Source: a bacterium (GTDB lineage: Bacteria; Vulcanimicrobiota; Xenobia; Xenobiales; Xenobiaceae). Taken from it: a stretch of 64,000 nt of DNA. Position numbers and translations under genes: made by a program. This document shows positions 41,624 through 49,271 of this stretch, piece by piece. The stretch spans positions 1 through 64,000 of the forward strand of contig JAUNIO010000006.1 in NCBI GenBank assembly GCA_030535355.1, read 5' to 3'. Positions within the stretch are counted from its first letter, which is position 1. Each line of letters starts with the position of its first letter. Below the pieces are notes generated by a model. That model had not been told where the DNA came from. It did not search any database and saw nothing but the letters and a program-made list of their open reading frames with translations.

Positions 41624-41746
41624 CCGCTGCAGCGTTAAGTTCGAATTGTACTTAATTTAAGTTAAACTTAACTATCGGGATTTATATGCCGATCTAATCC
41701 GGGTTCTGCCAGCGCATTGCACGGCGTTCCCCCAGGAGTGTTCGCA

Positions 41747-42076
41747 ATGTACAGTGACGAATGGCACAAAAACGGTTATCGTATTGAAAAACGAGTCTCG
41801 GTCTTTGACGCAGTTTACTATCGGCACGCCTATGACAAAGAGGAGAACATAGCCGGGGTCATTATTGATTATGAGTTAGCCGACGATTTTCACTACGAGC
41901 TTTTGGCCGCTGACTGGCAGACATTCTGCAGCAGATATTTAAACGGAGAGGATAACGCGCAGGCTTTCAAAGATTTTCTCATGGAGAAGGGTCTGGAATC
42001 CGTCCAAGGTATATTTGCCTTCGAGAGAGCTCTAAAAGAAGCTAACATCACCTACCAGAAAATGGCTTTCTATTAG
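41747..42076 (+). CDS. Hypothetical protein
   Basis: About 109 residues, acidic and aromatic-rich (for example DEWHKNGYRIEKRVSVFDAV and YELLAADWQTFCSRYL). No signal peptide, membrane segment or known motif. The ATG at 41747 has CAGGAG eight bases upstream; an earlier TTG is rejected. Its stop codon directly abuts the perfect 13-bp hairpin of a family A element (42076-42113). It is not recognised. Confidence 0.6.
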   Translation: MYSDEWHKNGYRIEKRVSVFDAVYYRHAYDKEENIAGVIIDYELADDFHYELLAADWQTFCSRYLNGEDNAQAFKDFLMEKGLESVQGIFAFERALKEANITYQKMAFY

Positions 42077-42113
42077 CCCAATGTCATTTAGTTGAGGCTC
42101 AATGACATTGGGC
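42076..42113. repeat. Family A hairpin, copy 3 (longest stem)
   Basis: A perfect 13-bp inverted repeat GCCCAATGTCATT (42076-42088) / AATGACATTGGGC (42101-42113) around the family's 12-nt loop (TAGTTGAGGCTC). Compared with copy 1 (GTCGTT/AACGAC) the stem reads GTCATT/AATGAC: both arms changed together, keeping the pair. The conserved tail is missing. It sits between convergent genes and could act as a terminator, though no T run follows. Confidence 0.78.
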
Positions 42114-42178
42114 ACGCGCTTCCGCTGACATTTATCCTTACATTTATCCTTGCATCTAAACTTCAGCGAACCGTGCCT

Positions 42179-42772
42179 TTATAGGCCCGTCTGGCTATTG
42201 AGCTGCGCGAGTTTTAGCTTAACGCAGAATTCCTCAAAAGAAGTTTTTTTCTCCCAGGAAGCAAAGGAAAACTCCTGACACTTGGAGCGATCACCCTTCC
42301 AGTATAAAAACAGCCAAGGGCCTGAACCGCCGCATTCTACGGATTCTCCCCGATTTTTCACCTCACCGTCCTTCAGAAGGGCAAAAAACTCAGCCCATTG
42401 CTGCTGAGACAATTCCAGCGTACCAGAAACCGTAACGTCTTCCTCTCTCAAAGGCCAATGATCTCCTTCCCGTTTCTCGTGGTAAAAGAGATACTTGCCG
42501 CCCTCGGCAGAAAAACGGTATCTCTGATATTCGGGGGGATAGGTAGAAGTGGAGTAAGTGTAATAGAACTGCGTAATATCGGATAAAGTCACATCTTTTC
42601 CCACGATTTTACCGTTCTGTCCCACCAAAGGATTAGCCTGACATGCGTCAATAACGCCTGTCATGTAAAGAGCTGAAACTATCAAGACCCCCGCAGCCGC
42701 CCCTATAACAACCCCGCTCAATACGCCTCTCCGCTTACCGTTTTGCCAGCCGCTCTGTCCCTGCTTCTCCAT
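42179..42772 (-). CDS. Hypothetical single-span membrane protein
   Basis: 197 residues. A short basic N-terminus, one hydrophobic helix (GVVIGAAAGVLIVSALYMTG, about residues 18-37), then an extracytoplasmic domain of about 160 residues with scattered aromatic residues. It contains DVTLSDITQFYYTYSTSTYP and a Cys-bearing SVECGGSGPWLFLYWKGD. GGTGGGGG precedes the ATG. Family not recognised. Confidence 0.6.
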   Translation of the reverse strand: MEKQGQSGWQNGKRRGVLSGVVIGAAAGVLIVSALYMTGVIDACQANPLVGQNGKIVGKDVTLSDITQFYYTYSTSTYPPEYQRYRFSAEGGKYLFYHEKREGDHWPLREEDVTVSGTLELSQQQWAEFFALLKDGEVKNRGESVECGGSGPWLFLYWKGDRSKCQEFSFASWEKKTSFEEFCVKLKLAQLNSQTGL

Positions 42773-42794
42773 GTATGCTTACCCCCACCTTATT

Positions 42795-42935
42795 TGATGT
42801 CATTTGGTTAAGGCTCAATGTCGCTAACTTAAGGCTTAACGACATTAGAAATGTTAACTCATATACAATTATCGCCACGTTCATGCCTGCGTATAATTAA
42901 GGCTTGATGATATTGGAAATGTTGCTCATAACCAT
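42795..42935. repeat. Family A element, copy 4, nested
   Basis: The core hairpin AATGTCG / CGACATT (42817-42823 / 42840-42846) with the 65-bp tail (ATGTTAACTCATATACAATT, then ATCGCCACGT and TCATGCCTGCGTATAA) up to about 42896. A further partial copy follows directly (TTAAGGCTTGATGATATTGG and AAATGTT, 42897-42922), matching the hairpin 3' arm and start of the tail. An arm-like GATGTCATTTGGTTAAGGC precedes it. Confidence 0.68.
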
Positions 42936-42955
42936 TGCGCTGATACAGCCGGGAA

Positions 42956-43335
42956 TTATTGTTCATAGTCCTTGAAATGGCTGGCATATTCCTGTTTTTC
43001 TTCCTCCTGTATCTGCCGCCGCAATTGTGCAAAATGGCGCGTTACTTTGCGGTGCACGATGAATATAACTATGCCGGCTGATATTAAGCTAGCCCATAAG
43101 TCGAGTTATGCAGTATATGTATGTTGAAAAACACGCTGAAGTTCCAAGGCCATAAACCAGCATTGTTGTCACGGAGAGATAAAACTGCGGAAATAACAGT
43201 GATGCCGATTACGCAGAAACAGCCCCAGCCAAGCGATTCTTTCGGGTTGTAGTCAGGATAATCTTCAGGCCTGCGTGTCTTAGTTACAGTGTTTTTCTCT
43301 GATGGTGCCATAAATTGAATATCTCGCGGATTCAT
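42956..43335 (-). pseudogene. Small two-helix membrane protein, apparently frameshifted
   Basis: The frame from 43335 encodes 83 residues: a polar N-terminus (RRPEDYPDYNPKESLGWG) and hydrophobic GCFCVIGITVISAVLSL, stopping at 43084. In another frame, directly continuing to 42956, lies a second hydrophobic helix (LWASLISAGIVIFIVHRK) followed by a polar, helical C-terminus (HFAQLRRQIQEEEKQEYASH) and a stop. Together they look like one protein of about 120 residues with two transmembrane helices that has lost or gained bases around 43090-43110. No start exists for the second part alone. Function unknown. Confidence 0.5.
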
Positions 43336-43422
43336 GCCTGCCGTTCTTTTTGTAGGGTTATTAGTTAATGTTGGATGAATATTAACCGTTTATGCCAACT
43401 TACAGTCCTTATTCCTTGGTCC

Positions 43423-43920
43423 TTATTTCTTAGCATTCCGCTGCTGCAAGAGCCAGTTTTCCACAGGAAACGGCCTACTAATCAAAGCGTTGGTATCAGC
43501 GCTGCCGATAACATTCCCGGCGGCGTCCATGTAATTCATGCGGAAACAGCCTTCGCCCTTGGCGGAGCCAATGACGTTGCCGGCGGAGTCTTTATAGACG
43601 GCCTGTAAATCCTCAGCATAGGGATTGCTGTCTACTTCCTCTACAGCGATCAGTTTGCCGTTTTGGTCAAAGAACTTCGTGACATGCCCATTTCTCACCG
43701 CAGAACCTATCTGCTCTCCGGCTTCGTTCAGATAAATAATTTTAGGCTTTTCATATTTCATACTGCCTACATTTTTACCATTTACACGGTAAACGAGGCG
43801 ATCATTATTATCGATGATGCTCTCGTAAGTTAAACCATCTACAGTCATGACAACATGATCCGCCCAAGCAGCAGCGGAAGTTAGCAGCAAAAACGCCAGA
43901 GCACACAGTATTGTACGCAT
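43423..43920 (-). CDS. Small exported protein with repeated beta strands
   Basis: 165 residues with a Sec signal (RTILCALAFLLLTSAAAWA). The mature part consists of short repeats of the type NGxxVGSxxxxGxxxxxxDxxGKxIxxV: for example YLNEAGEQIGSAVRNGHVTK, YKDSAGNVIGSAKGEGCFRM and YMDAAGNVIGSADTNALI. This resembles sugar-binding or YD-like short strand repeats of a small beta-solenoid or propeller. Periplasmic or surface location is expected. Family not recognised. Confidence 0.62.
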   Translation of the reverse strand: MRTILCALAFLLLTSAAAWADHVVMTVDGLTYESIIDNNDRLVYRVNGKNVGSMKYEKPKIIYLNEAGEQIGSAVRNGHVTKFFDQNGKLIAVEEVDSNPYAEDLQAVYKDSAGNVIGSAKGEGCFRMNYMDAAGNVIGSADTNALISRPFPVENWLLQQRNAKK

Positions 43921-44042
43921 TATATCAGCCCCTCTACACTTTAGTTCTTAGAATTTGCCCAATAAGCGCGGCCTATAGCGTATTCCGGCCGTTTGCACAG
44001 CTGAAATACGCCGATCAGACAGCTCAGCCAGGACGATAATCT

Positions 44043-44414
44043 TCACAGCTGTTGAACATAACGGGCAGAAACCGCAGGGTGTTCGGGATATTCAAAGCGG
44101 CTGCCCACGCCAAAGTGAATAATCCACTCAGGTTTCTCGGGAATCGGCAGCCAATAGCCGTAAGCCTTACCAAAAGGACCTTGATAAGTAATACAAACCG
44201 GCTGTTTGCTATCAGCAGCTTTATTGGCCAAGCACCCCTTATGCTGTTCAGGCTTGCCGTAAGAAGAACACTTAGTACCCGCCGTAACGCCTAATTCCTG
44301 ACCGCTCTTATTGACAGCGATAATCTCCCTATTTTTGAGAATAATCATCACCGCTTCGGGAAAATTATCCCACATAGCGTGAAAGGCCTGAATCAATTCC
44401 TGGTCTGTCATCAA
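44043..44414 (-). CDS. PAS-like small protein with paired cysteines
   Basis: A 123-residue cytoplasmic protein. The first half resembles a PAS core (ELIQAFHAMWDNFPEAVMII, then LKNREIIAVNKSGQELG). The middle carries TKCSSYGKPEQHKGC and PVCITYQG, three cysteines that could bind a metal or form a redox switch. The final strands include HFGVGSRFEYPEHPAVSARY. No output domain is attached, so it may act as a sensor subunit or small-molecule binder. Single gene. Confidence 0.58.
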   Translation of the reverse strand: MMTDQELIQAFHAMWDNFPEAVMIILKNREIIAVNKSGQELGVTAGTKCSSYGKPEQHKGCLANKAADSKQPVCITYQGPFGKAYGYWLPIPEKPEWIIHFGVGSRFEYPEHPAVSARYVQQL

Positions 44415-44675
44415 TTTTATCTCCTACAACATTAATGATATTGATCATAATATATACAAAATCACTTGGCAAGGCTTAAAACTAAATTATGCACTCCTCC
44501 CCTGCAGGCTAAAAACATATTATAATTTAAATTAGCCGAAAACAGCCTGAGGCAGCAATATTTATCCATCTATACGAGCAGATTTAACATTTCCGCAACT
44601 ATTAATTAATCCCATAACAGTATAATGTAACTGATATCACTGTCGATATTCGGCAGAGCCTGGAGATGAGCCGCG

Positions 44676-45563
44676 ATGAATAGCATAACCATCGGAACCT
44701 ACAACGTAAAAAATCTATTTGATGCGAGCGATGTCCGTCCCGGAACCCGCACACCCGTCAAGAGCGATCGTTCCAAAGACGCTTTGGCTGAGAACATCAC
44801 ACGTACTGACGCCGATGTAGTTACTCTTCAGGAGTGCTCTTCCAAAGAAACGCTCACCAAATTCATGCAGACCCGGGGACTGGACAAGATTTATCCCCAT
44901 GTGGCCTTCGAGCAGGGCAACGATCAGCGCGGTATCAATGTAGCTATTATTTCCAAGTTCCCCTTCACCGAAGTTGTCAGCCATGCCGATGCCAAATTCC
45001 CCTTGGCCGACGGTTCCGGCCGAGACTGCATGTTCAGCCGCGACCTGCTGCGCGCCGATATAGACATTGACGGCAAACCCGGCGCTGATTTCACCGTTTA
45101 CACAACTCACCTTAAATCGCGCCGTCCCGCCGCTCCCGGTCAAATCAGTTCCGACACCAAGCGCCTCAGCGAAGGACAGGCCGTGCGCGACATCGTGGAA
45201 AAAGAGATGAGCCAGGTTCCCGGCCGCATGTTCGTGGTCACTGGTGATTTCAATGACGGTACTCACAATGCTTCCGTACAGGCCGTACTCAATCCAAAAA
45301 ACGGCGGCGAAGAGTGGGTAGATAGCTTAGCGGGCAAACCCGACAATCAGCGTTTAACCTGGCCCGCCAATCCCAACGCCAGCAAAGGGTTTGCTCCCGA
45401 GCAGTTTGACCACATGATCTATCCCAAGTCCCAGGCCGACAAAGTAGTCAAATCGGAAATTCACCGTTACGGTCATTCGCTGTACAACGATACGCGCTGG
45501 GTATCTTCGGCCGCCTCAGACCACCTCATGGTGACGACGGAATTCCTGCTCAACGACAGATAA
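44676..45563 (+). CDS. Endonuclease/exonuclease/phosphatase (EEP) family protein
   Basis: 295 residues with the EEP fold signatures. The N-terminus has TIGTYNVKNLFDASDV (Asn), then DVVTLQECSSKE (Glu, Mg ligand), FTVYTTHLKSRRPA (His), MFVVTGDFNDGTHNASVQ (Asp/Asn pair) and the C-terminal ASDHLMVTTEF (Asp-His dyad). No signal peptide is visible, so it is probably cytoplasmic. Members cleave phosphodiesters in DNA/RNA, phosphoinositides or sugar phosphates; the substrate is not predictable. A terminator follows. Confidence 0.88.
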   Translation: MNSITIGTYNVKNLFDASDVRPGTRTPVKSDRSKDALAENITRTDADVVTLQECSSKETLTKFMQTRGLDKIYPHVAFEQGNDQRGINVAIISKFPFTEVVSHADAKFPLADGSGRDCMFSRDLLRADIDIDGKPGADFTVYTTHLKSRRPAAPGQISSDTKRLSEGQAVRDIVEKEMSQVPGRMFVVTGDFNDGTHNASVQAVLNPKNGGEEWVDSLAGKPDNQRLTWPANPNASKGFAPEQFDHMIYPKSQADKVVKSEIHRYGHSLYNDTRWVSSAASDHLMVTTEFLLNDR

Positions 45564-45595
45564 ATACCTATAGCAAGATATTATCATTGCCAGCT

Positions 45596-45637
45596 AAAAG
45601 CCGTTCCCAACGTTAAGCGCTGCGGGCGGCTTTTATT
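45596..45637 (+). terminator. Rho-independent terminator of the EEP gene
   Basis: AAAAGCCG (45596-45603) / CGGCTTTT (45627-45634) form the stem base, with an inner CCC/GGG extension, and the 3' arm runs into TTTTATT. It lies 33 bp after the stop. Confidence 0.75.
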
Positions 45638-45745
45638 ATGGCTACCCTCTGCCGCAATTCCGCCTAACGGAACCGGCACTTTCGCGGCATCGTCCGTTCC
45701 TTCAAGGAAGCGTTCGCATCCTGCGCACATTCTGCCGCATCATTT

Positions 45746-46633
45746 TCACAAGGGGAAATCGCCGACCTCATCATAAAGCTTTTTCAGTATGCTGAGGAAT
45801 GACCGCAAACTGTGACGGCAGTCTTCTTTATGTGTGCAGAGCACACACGAAAAGTTCTCTGCGCAGGCGAAAGGAATCCAGGCGAACTGACCGCTGTGAT
45901 CGTTTAAAAAGCCCGGAGCCAGACAAACTCCCCTTCCCGCCGCGACATTGGTGAGCGTGGTATCGTGATCGGCGCTGTTAAAATACTCTATCCTGCCGGA
46001 AGTGATCAGCCGGTGCTGGACAGCCTTCAATGCTGGCGGCGAGCCACCGCCCACCATAAGCGTTCTTCCGTACAGATCGTCTTCGCAGATAAGGCGTTTC
46101 TGGGCCAAAGGATCATTGCGCTGGGCAATCAGATATATACGGCTGACAAACAAATCGTGAACGTCTATGCCGGGTATACGGCCAGTCTGCTCTTTCAGCG
46201 TAAATACAATATCCGTTTCCCGCTTGAGAAAATCTTCTAAACCGTTGTCATACTGGAACTTCGGGATGAGCTGCACTTCGGGATACAGCCCAGCTAGCTG
46301 CCGCATAGCTTCGGGAAGAAAATACACCGCCTGTCTGACCATTAAGCTGATAGAAATACTGTCTTTATAGTGAGCGCTGTAGTTCTGCCCCTGCTCCACA
46401 GCTCGCTTTAATTCCTCACGCATATTTGCTAAAAAGGTCACAAACTGCCTTCCCGCAGGAGTAAGAACCGCCCCTTTGCCGCTGCGCTCGAAGATGAGAA
46501 AGCCAACCTCATCCTCCAAAAGTTTGATTTGATACGAAAAAGTTGGCTGGCTCACAAACATATTCTCAGCGGCCCGGCTGAAATTCAATGTATGCGCCAG
46601 TTCAATGCAGTAATCGATCTGCTTCGTCGTCAT
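45746..46633 (-). CDS. LysR-family transcriptional regulator
   Basis: About 295 residues. The N-terminal winged helix is typical (QIDYCIELAHTLNFSRAAEN, then MFVSQPTFSYQIKLLEDEVG and LTPAGRQF), followed by a substrate-binding domain with ISLMVRQAVYFLPEAMRQLA. The ATG at 46633 matches the usual start just before the helix-turn-helix; an upstream GTG adds 14 residues. It is divergent from the SnoaL-like/aldo-keto reductase pair, which LysR proteins usually control; effector unknown. Confidence 0.9.
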   Translation of the reverse strand: MTTKQIDYCIELAHTLNFSRAAENMFVSQPTFSYQIKLLEDEVGFLIFERSGKGAVLTPAGRQFVTFLANMREELKRAVEQGQNYSAHYKDSISISLMVRQAVYFLPEAMRQLAGLYPEVQLIPKFQYDNGLEDFLKRETDIVFTLKEQTGRIPGIDVHDLFVSRIYLIAQRNDPLAQKRLICEDDLYGRTLMVGGGSPPALKAVQHRLITSGRIEYFNSADHDTTLTNVAAGRGVCLAPGFLNDHSGQFAWIPFACAENFSCVLCTHKEDCRHSLRSFLSILKKLYDEVGDFPL

Positions 46634-46739
46634 GCAGTTCCGCCCCGTATATCTCTTTCCGAAGTTACCCGCCACCCTCAGTTCAGACGGTCTCTAAGGA
46701 TATATTATTTAATAATTAAATCAATTATACGTTATTCCT

Positions 46740-46754
46740 ATTGGACAATCCAAT
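46740..46754. promoter_or_regulatory. Candidate LysR box
   Basis: ATTGG-acaat-CCAAT is a perfect 5-bp inverted repeat with a 5-bp centre (T-N11-A form), placed in the intergenic region between lysR and the genes it faces. It fits the usual LysR operator geometry. Inference from position and shape only. Confidence 0.45.
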
Positions 46755-46921
46755 AAAACTATGCCATAATACGCTTACAGCAGAGAGCAAACGGAGAGCA
46801 ATATAATGGCTAAGACCCTGCTCGCCTTCTTCTTGCGGGCAGAGGCAAAATATTGCACCGGCGCACATCTCTGCCCACGGACTTCAATAATCAGTGTTCC
46901 GAACACGAAGGAGCTGACAGT

Positions 46922-47296
46922 ATGGCGGACAGTGAAACAGAGCTTATCAAAGATTTATACCGCCGATATTGGCAATACATGATTGCTAAAGATGCCGGTG
47001 CTCTCCGCCAGCTGCTTGACGACGAATATTATCTCACGCACATGACCGGCATACGGCAGTCGAAAGAGGAATTTCTCAGCCAACTCCTCGACGGCACCTT
47101 CAACTACTATGCAGCCGAGCACGACAGCATCGAGGTCAGCGTCAGCGGCGATACGGCTTCCATGACAGGCAAAAGCCGAGTCGTGGCCGCCGTATACGGC
47201 GGAAGCAGACACAGCTGGCGTCTGCGCGGAGACTTCACCCTGCAAAAATATAACGGTATTTGGAATTTCACCAGTTCTAAAGCATCGACATATTAA
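46922..47296 (+). CDS. SnoaL/NTF2-like (DUF4440-type) protein
   Basis: 124 residues with the cone-shaped NTF2-like pattern: helix DLYRRYWQYMIAKDAGALRQ, then LLDDEYYLTHMTGIRQSKEE (DDEY/TH motif), ending in beta strands up to SWRLRGDFTLQKYNGIWNFT. These proteins are small isomerases, hydrolases or binding proteins. The ATG at 46922 with AAGGAG eight bases upstream is chosen over a TTG. It is 13 bp before the aldo-keto reductase gene, so they probably share a transcript under LysR control. Confidence 0.8.
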   Translation: MADSETELIKDLYRRYWQYMIAKDAGALRQLLDDEYYLTHMTGIRQSKEEFLSQLLDGTFNYYAAEHDSIEVSVSGDTASMTGKSRVVAAVYGGSRHSWRLRGDFTLQKYNGIWNFTSSKASTY

Positions 47297-47309
47297 GGAG
47301 TTTTTTTTC

Positions 47310-48152
47310 ATGGAATACTTACACCTGAACAACGGCCTGCAATGCCCGGCCATCGGTATCGGCACCTACATGCTCAGCCCCAAAGACGCGGAAAACAGCG
47401 TCAGGGAAGCCTTAAAGATGGGCTATTCCCTCGTGGATACCGCCAACGCTTATGTAAATGAAAGGGCCTGTGGCAGAGGCATCAAGGCCAGCGGTGTTTC
47501 CCGTGAAAACGTATTTCTATCTACCAAACTGTGGCCCAGCGAATACGAAAACAGTAACGCAGTTGCCGAAACGCTGGAGCGCCTAGGCACTGATTATGTG
47601 GATTTGCTTTACATCCACCAGCCCGCAGGCAACTGGCTGGCCGGATACCGCCAGCTCGAAAAAGCTTACAAAGACGGCCAAGCCAAAGCCATCGGCATTT
47701 CCAACTTTGAGGGAAAATACATAGAAGAATTGGAAAAACAGTGGGAGATCGCCCCCCAGTTCATACAGGTTGAGGCACATCCGTATTTTACTCAGAAAGA
47801 GCTTCGCCAAACCCTAGATAAGTACGGCATCAAACTCATGAGCTGGTATCCGCTGGGACACGGCGACAAATCCTTGATCAATGAGGCAGTTTTCGCTGAA
47901 TTAGGCCAGAAATATGGCAAAACACCCGCGCAAATTATCCTGCGCTGGCACACTCAGATGGGCTTCGCGGTTATTCCCGGCAGCCGCAATGCCGAGCACA
48001 TAAAAGATAATCTGAACATACTCGATTTCACCTTAACCGAAGAAGATATGGCCAAAATAGCCAAACTCGACAAGGGGGTGCGCTATTATCACCGCACCGA
48101 GGAACAGCTGATACAGTTCGCAGGCTGGAAACCGACTTACGAACTCGCCTAA
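47310..48152 (+). CDS. Aldo/keto reductase
   Basis: A 280-residue NADPH-dependent oxidoreductase with the AKR catalytic tetrad visible. SLVDTANAYVNERACGRGIK supplies Asp and Tyr, VFLSTKLWPSEY the Lys, and LLYIHQPAGNWL the His. FAVIPGSRNAEHIKDNLNIL holds the cofactor-binding IPGS loop. Cytoplasmic; the substrate could be an aldehyde or a ketose. It is the second gene of the pair with the SnoaL-like gene. Confidence 0.92.
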   Translation: MEYLHLNNGLQCPAIGIGTYMLSPKDAENSVREALKMGYSLVDTANAYVNERACGRGIKASGVSRENVFLSTKLWPSEYENSNAVAETLERLGTDYVDLLYIHQPAGNWLAGYRQLEKAYKDGQAKAIGISNFEGKYIEELEKQWEIAPQFIQVEAHPYFTQKELRQTLDKYGIKLMSWYPLGHGDKSLINEAVFAELGQKYGKTPAQIILRWHTQMGFAVIPGSRNAEHIKDNLNILDFTLTEEDMAKIAKLDKGVRYYHRTEEQLIQFAGWKPTYELA

Positions 48153-48183
48153 CAGATTATTTCCAAACATATTATTTCTCTAT

Positions 48184-48223
48184 AAATATAAGAGCCTGGG
48201 GGCTAAACCAGGCTCTTATATTT
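48184..48223. terminator. Bidirectional terminator
   Basis: A perfect 16-bp stem AAATATAAGAGCCTGG / CCAGGCTCTTATATTT with an 8-nt loop, between the convergent aldo-keto reductase gene (plus) and the 48222-48656 gene (minus). It serves both strands. Confidence 0.88.
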
Positions 48224-48656
48224 ATATGCACTCAGCTATTTCATAACAAATTTTTTCCTTGAAACTATGGATGAAAAAGCCCGTCAGCAAAGCTGCCAAC
48301 TTTCCCTTATCCATCCCGGGCGGAAATACGCATTTGGCAAACAGCGAGTGGTCCTGATCATTAATGCCAAAGGTATAGATTAAATTAATATAATTATTTA
48401 ATTTATTGCAAACTTTAATGCCTTTGGTTTCATCGCTGAACTCAATGATATTGACGCCATCAAAGGAAAAATAAATCATAGAGACAGTCATGTCCGAGCT
48501 GTCAGTAATAAATGAAATAAGTGCGTGCAGCTCCTTACCATTAACATCGCACTTACAGCCGGTATAGACGCGCTCTTTATCGTCAGCAACGTCGAACTCG
48601 CAGTACATATCAGCCTGTTTCAGCGCATCTAATATCTTTTTGCTGGATTCTAACAT
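48222..48656 (-). CDS. Hypothetical protein, possibly YbjN-like
   Basis: 144 residues. A helix-strand layout (SSKKILDALKQADMYCEFDV at the start, then a run of strands containing HALISFITDSSDMTVSMIYF) recalls the YbjN/type-III-chaperone-like fold, but no diagnostic motif is seen. Eight cysteines are scattered through it. No signal peptide. It converges with the aldo-keto reductase gene across a bidirectional terminator. Function unknown. Confidence 0.58.
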   Translation of the reverse strand: MLESSKKILDALKQADMYCEFDVADDKERVYTGCKCDVNGKELHALISFITDSSDMTVSMIYFSFDGVNIIEFSDETKGIKVCNKLNNYINLIYTFGINDQDHSLFAKCVFPPGMDKGKLAALLTGFFIHSFKEKICYEIAECI

Positions 48657-48712
48657 ACTGCCCCCAGAATCTATCGTTTAACACGCCAAGAGCGAACCGC
48701 GCAGGGAAAAAG

Positions 48713-49267
48713 CTAGATATACTCTTCTGTCAGCTCCGGACGCGGATTGGGAATGACGACTTTATTAACCAAAAGGCCTTTGTCAGCGATCACCTGAGCT
48801 CCGGCATTGATAGCGCTCTGCACCGCTGATACTGTGCCCGTCATGGTCACAAAAGCCTTGCCGCCCAAAGCCACAGCCAAACGTATCTCCAAAAGATCGA
48901 CGGCAGCCGCCTTCACCGCCGCATCAGCTCCTTCAATTAGTGAAGCTACCGTAAAAGACTCCAAAATACCCAGTGCATCTATGCGCTGGTGCGGGCCTGT
49001 GCCCGTAAAGGCGGGAAATACCTGCTCATGTAAATTGGGAATGACAAAGGAGTCTATAACCGATCCCCTGCCCCATTCCTCTCCGGCAGCCACAGAAGAG
49101 CTGACAGCCGCCACATTGCCTCGCACCAGCACGATATATTTTCCCGAACAAACCGTGCGGGACAGCACCAGACTGACCTCGGCAGCCTTGAGCATAGCGT
49201 CGGTAACCTCATATCCGGCCGCGATGCTGTTCAACTCTACCAAACCTACGCAATTGCCTTCGTACAT
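48713..49267 (-). CDS. PduT-like double BMC-domain shell protein with iron-sulfur site
   Basis: 184 residues made of two tandem BMC folds: VGLVELNSIAAGYEVTDAML and, about 95 residues later, DALGILESFTVASLIEGADA. The Cys at position 40 in TVCSGKYIVLV sits where PduT has its 4Fe-4S-ligating Cys, so a trimer could hold a cluster at its pore and pass electrons across a shell. It starts 4 bp after pduS. No other microcompartment genes lie in the window. The gene symbol is given by similarity. Confidence 0.88.
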   Translation of the reverse strand: MYEGNCVGLVELNSIAAGYEVTDAMLKAAEVSLVLSRTVCSGKYIVLVRGNVAAVSSSVAAGEEWGRGSVIDSFVIPNLHEQVFPAFTGTGPHQRIDALGILESFTVASLIEGADAAVKAAAVDLLEIRLAVALGGKAFVTMTGTVSAVQSAINAGAQVIADKGLLVNKVVIPNPRPELTEEYI

Positions 49268-49271
49268 CGCT

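Noticed and set aside
1-42935. Insertion sequences as the source of the family A repeats
   Set aside because: No transposase gene or terminal inverted repeats with target duplication were seen near any copy.
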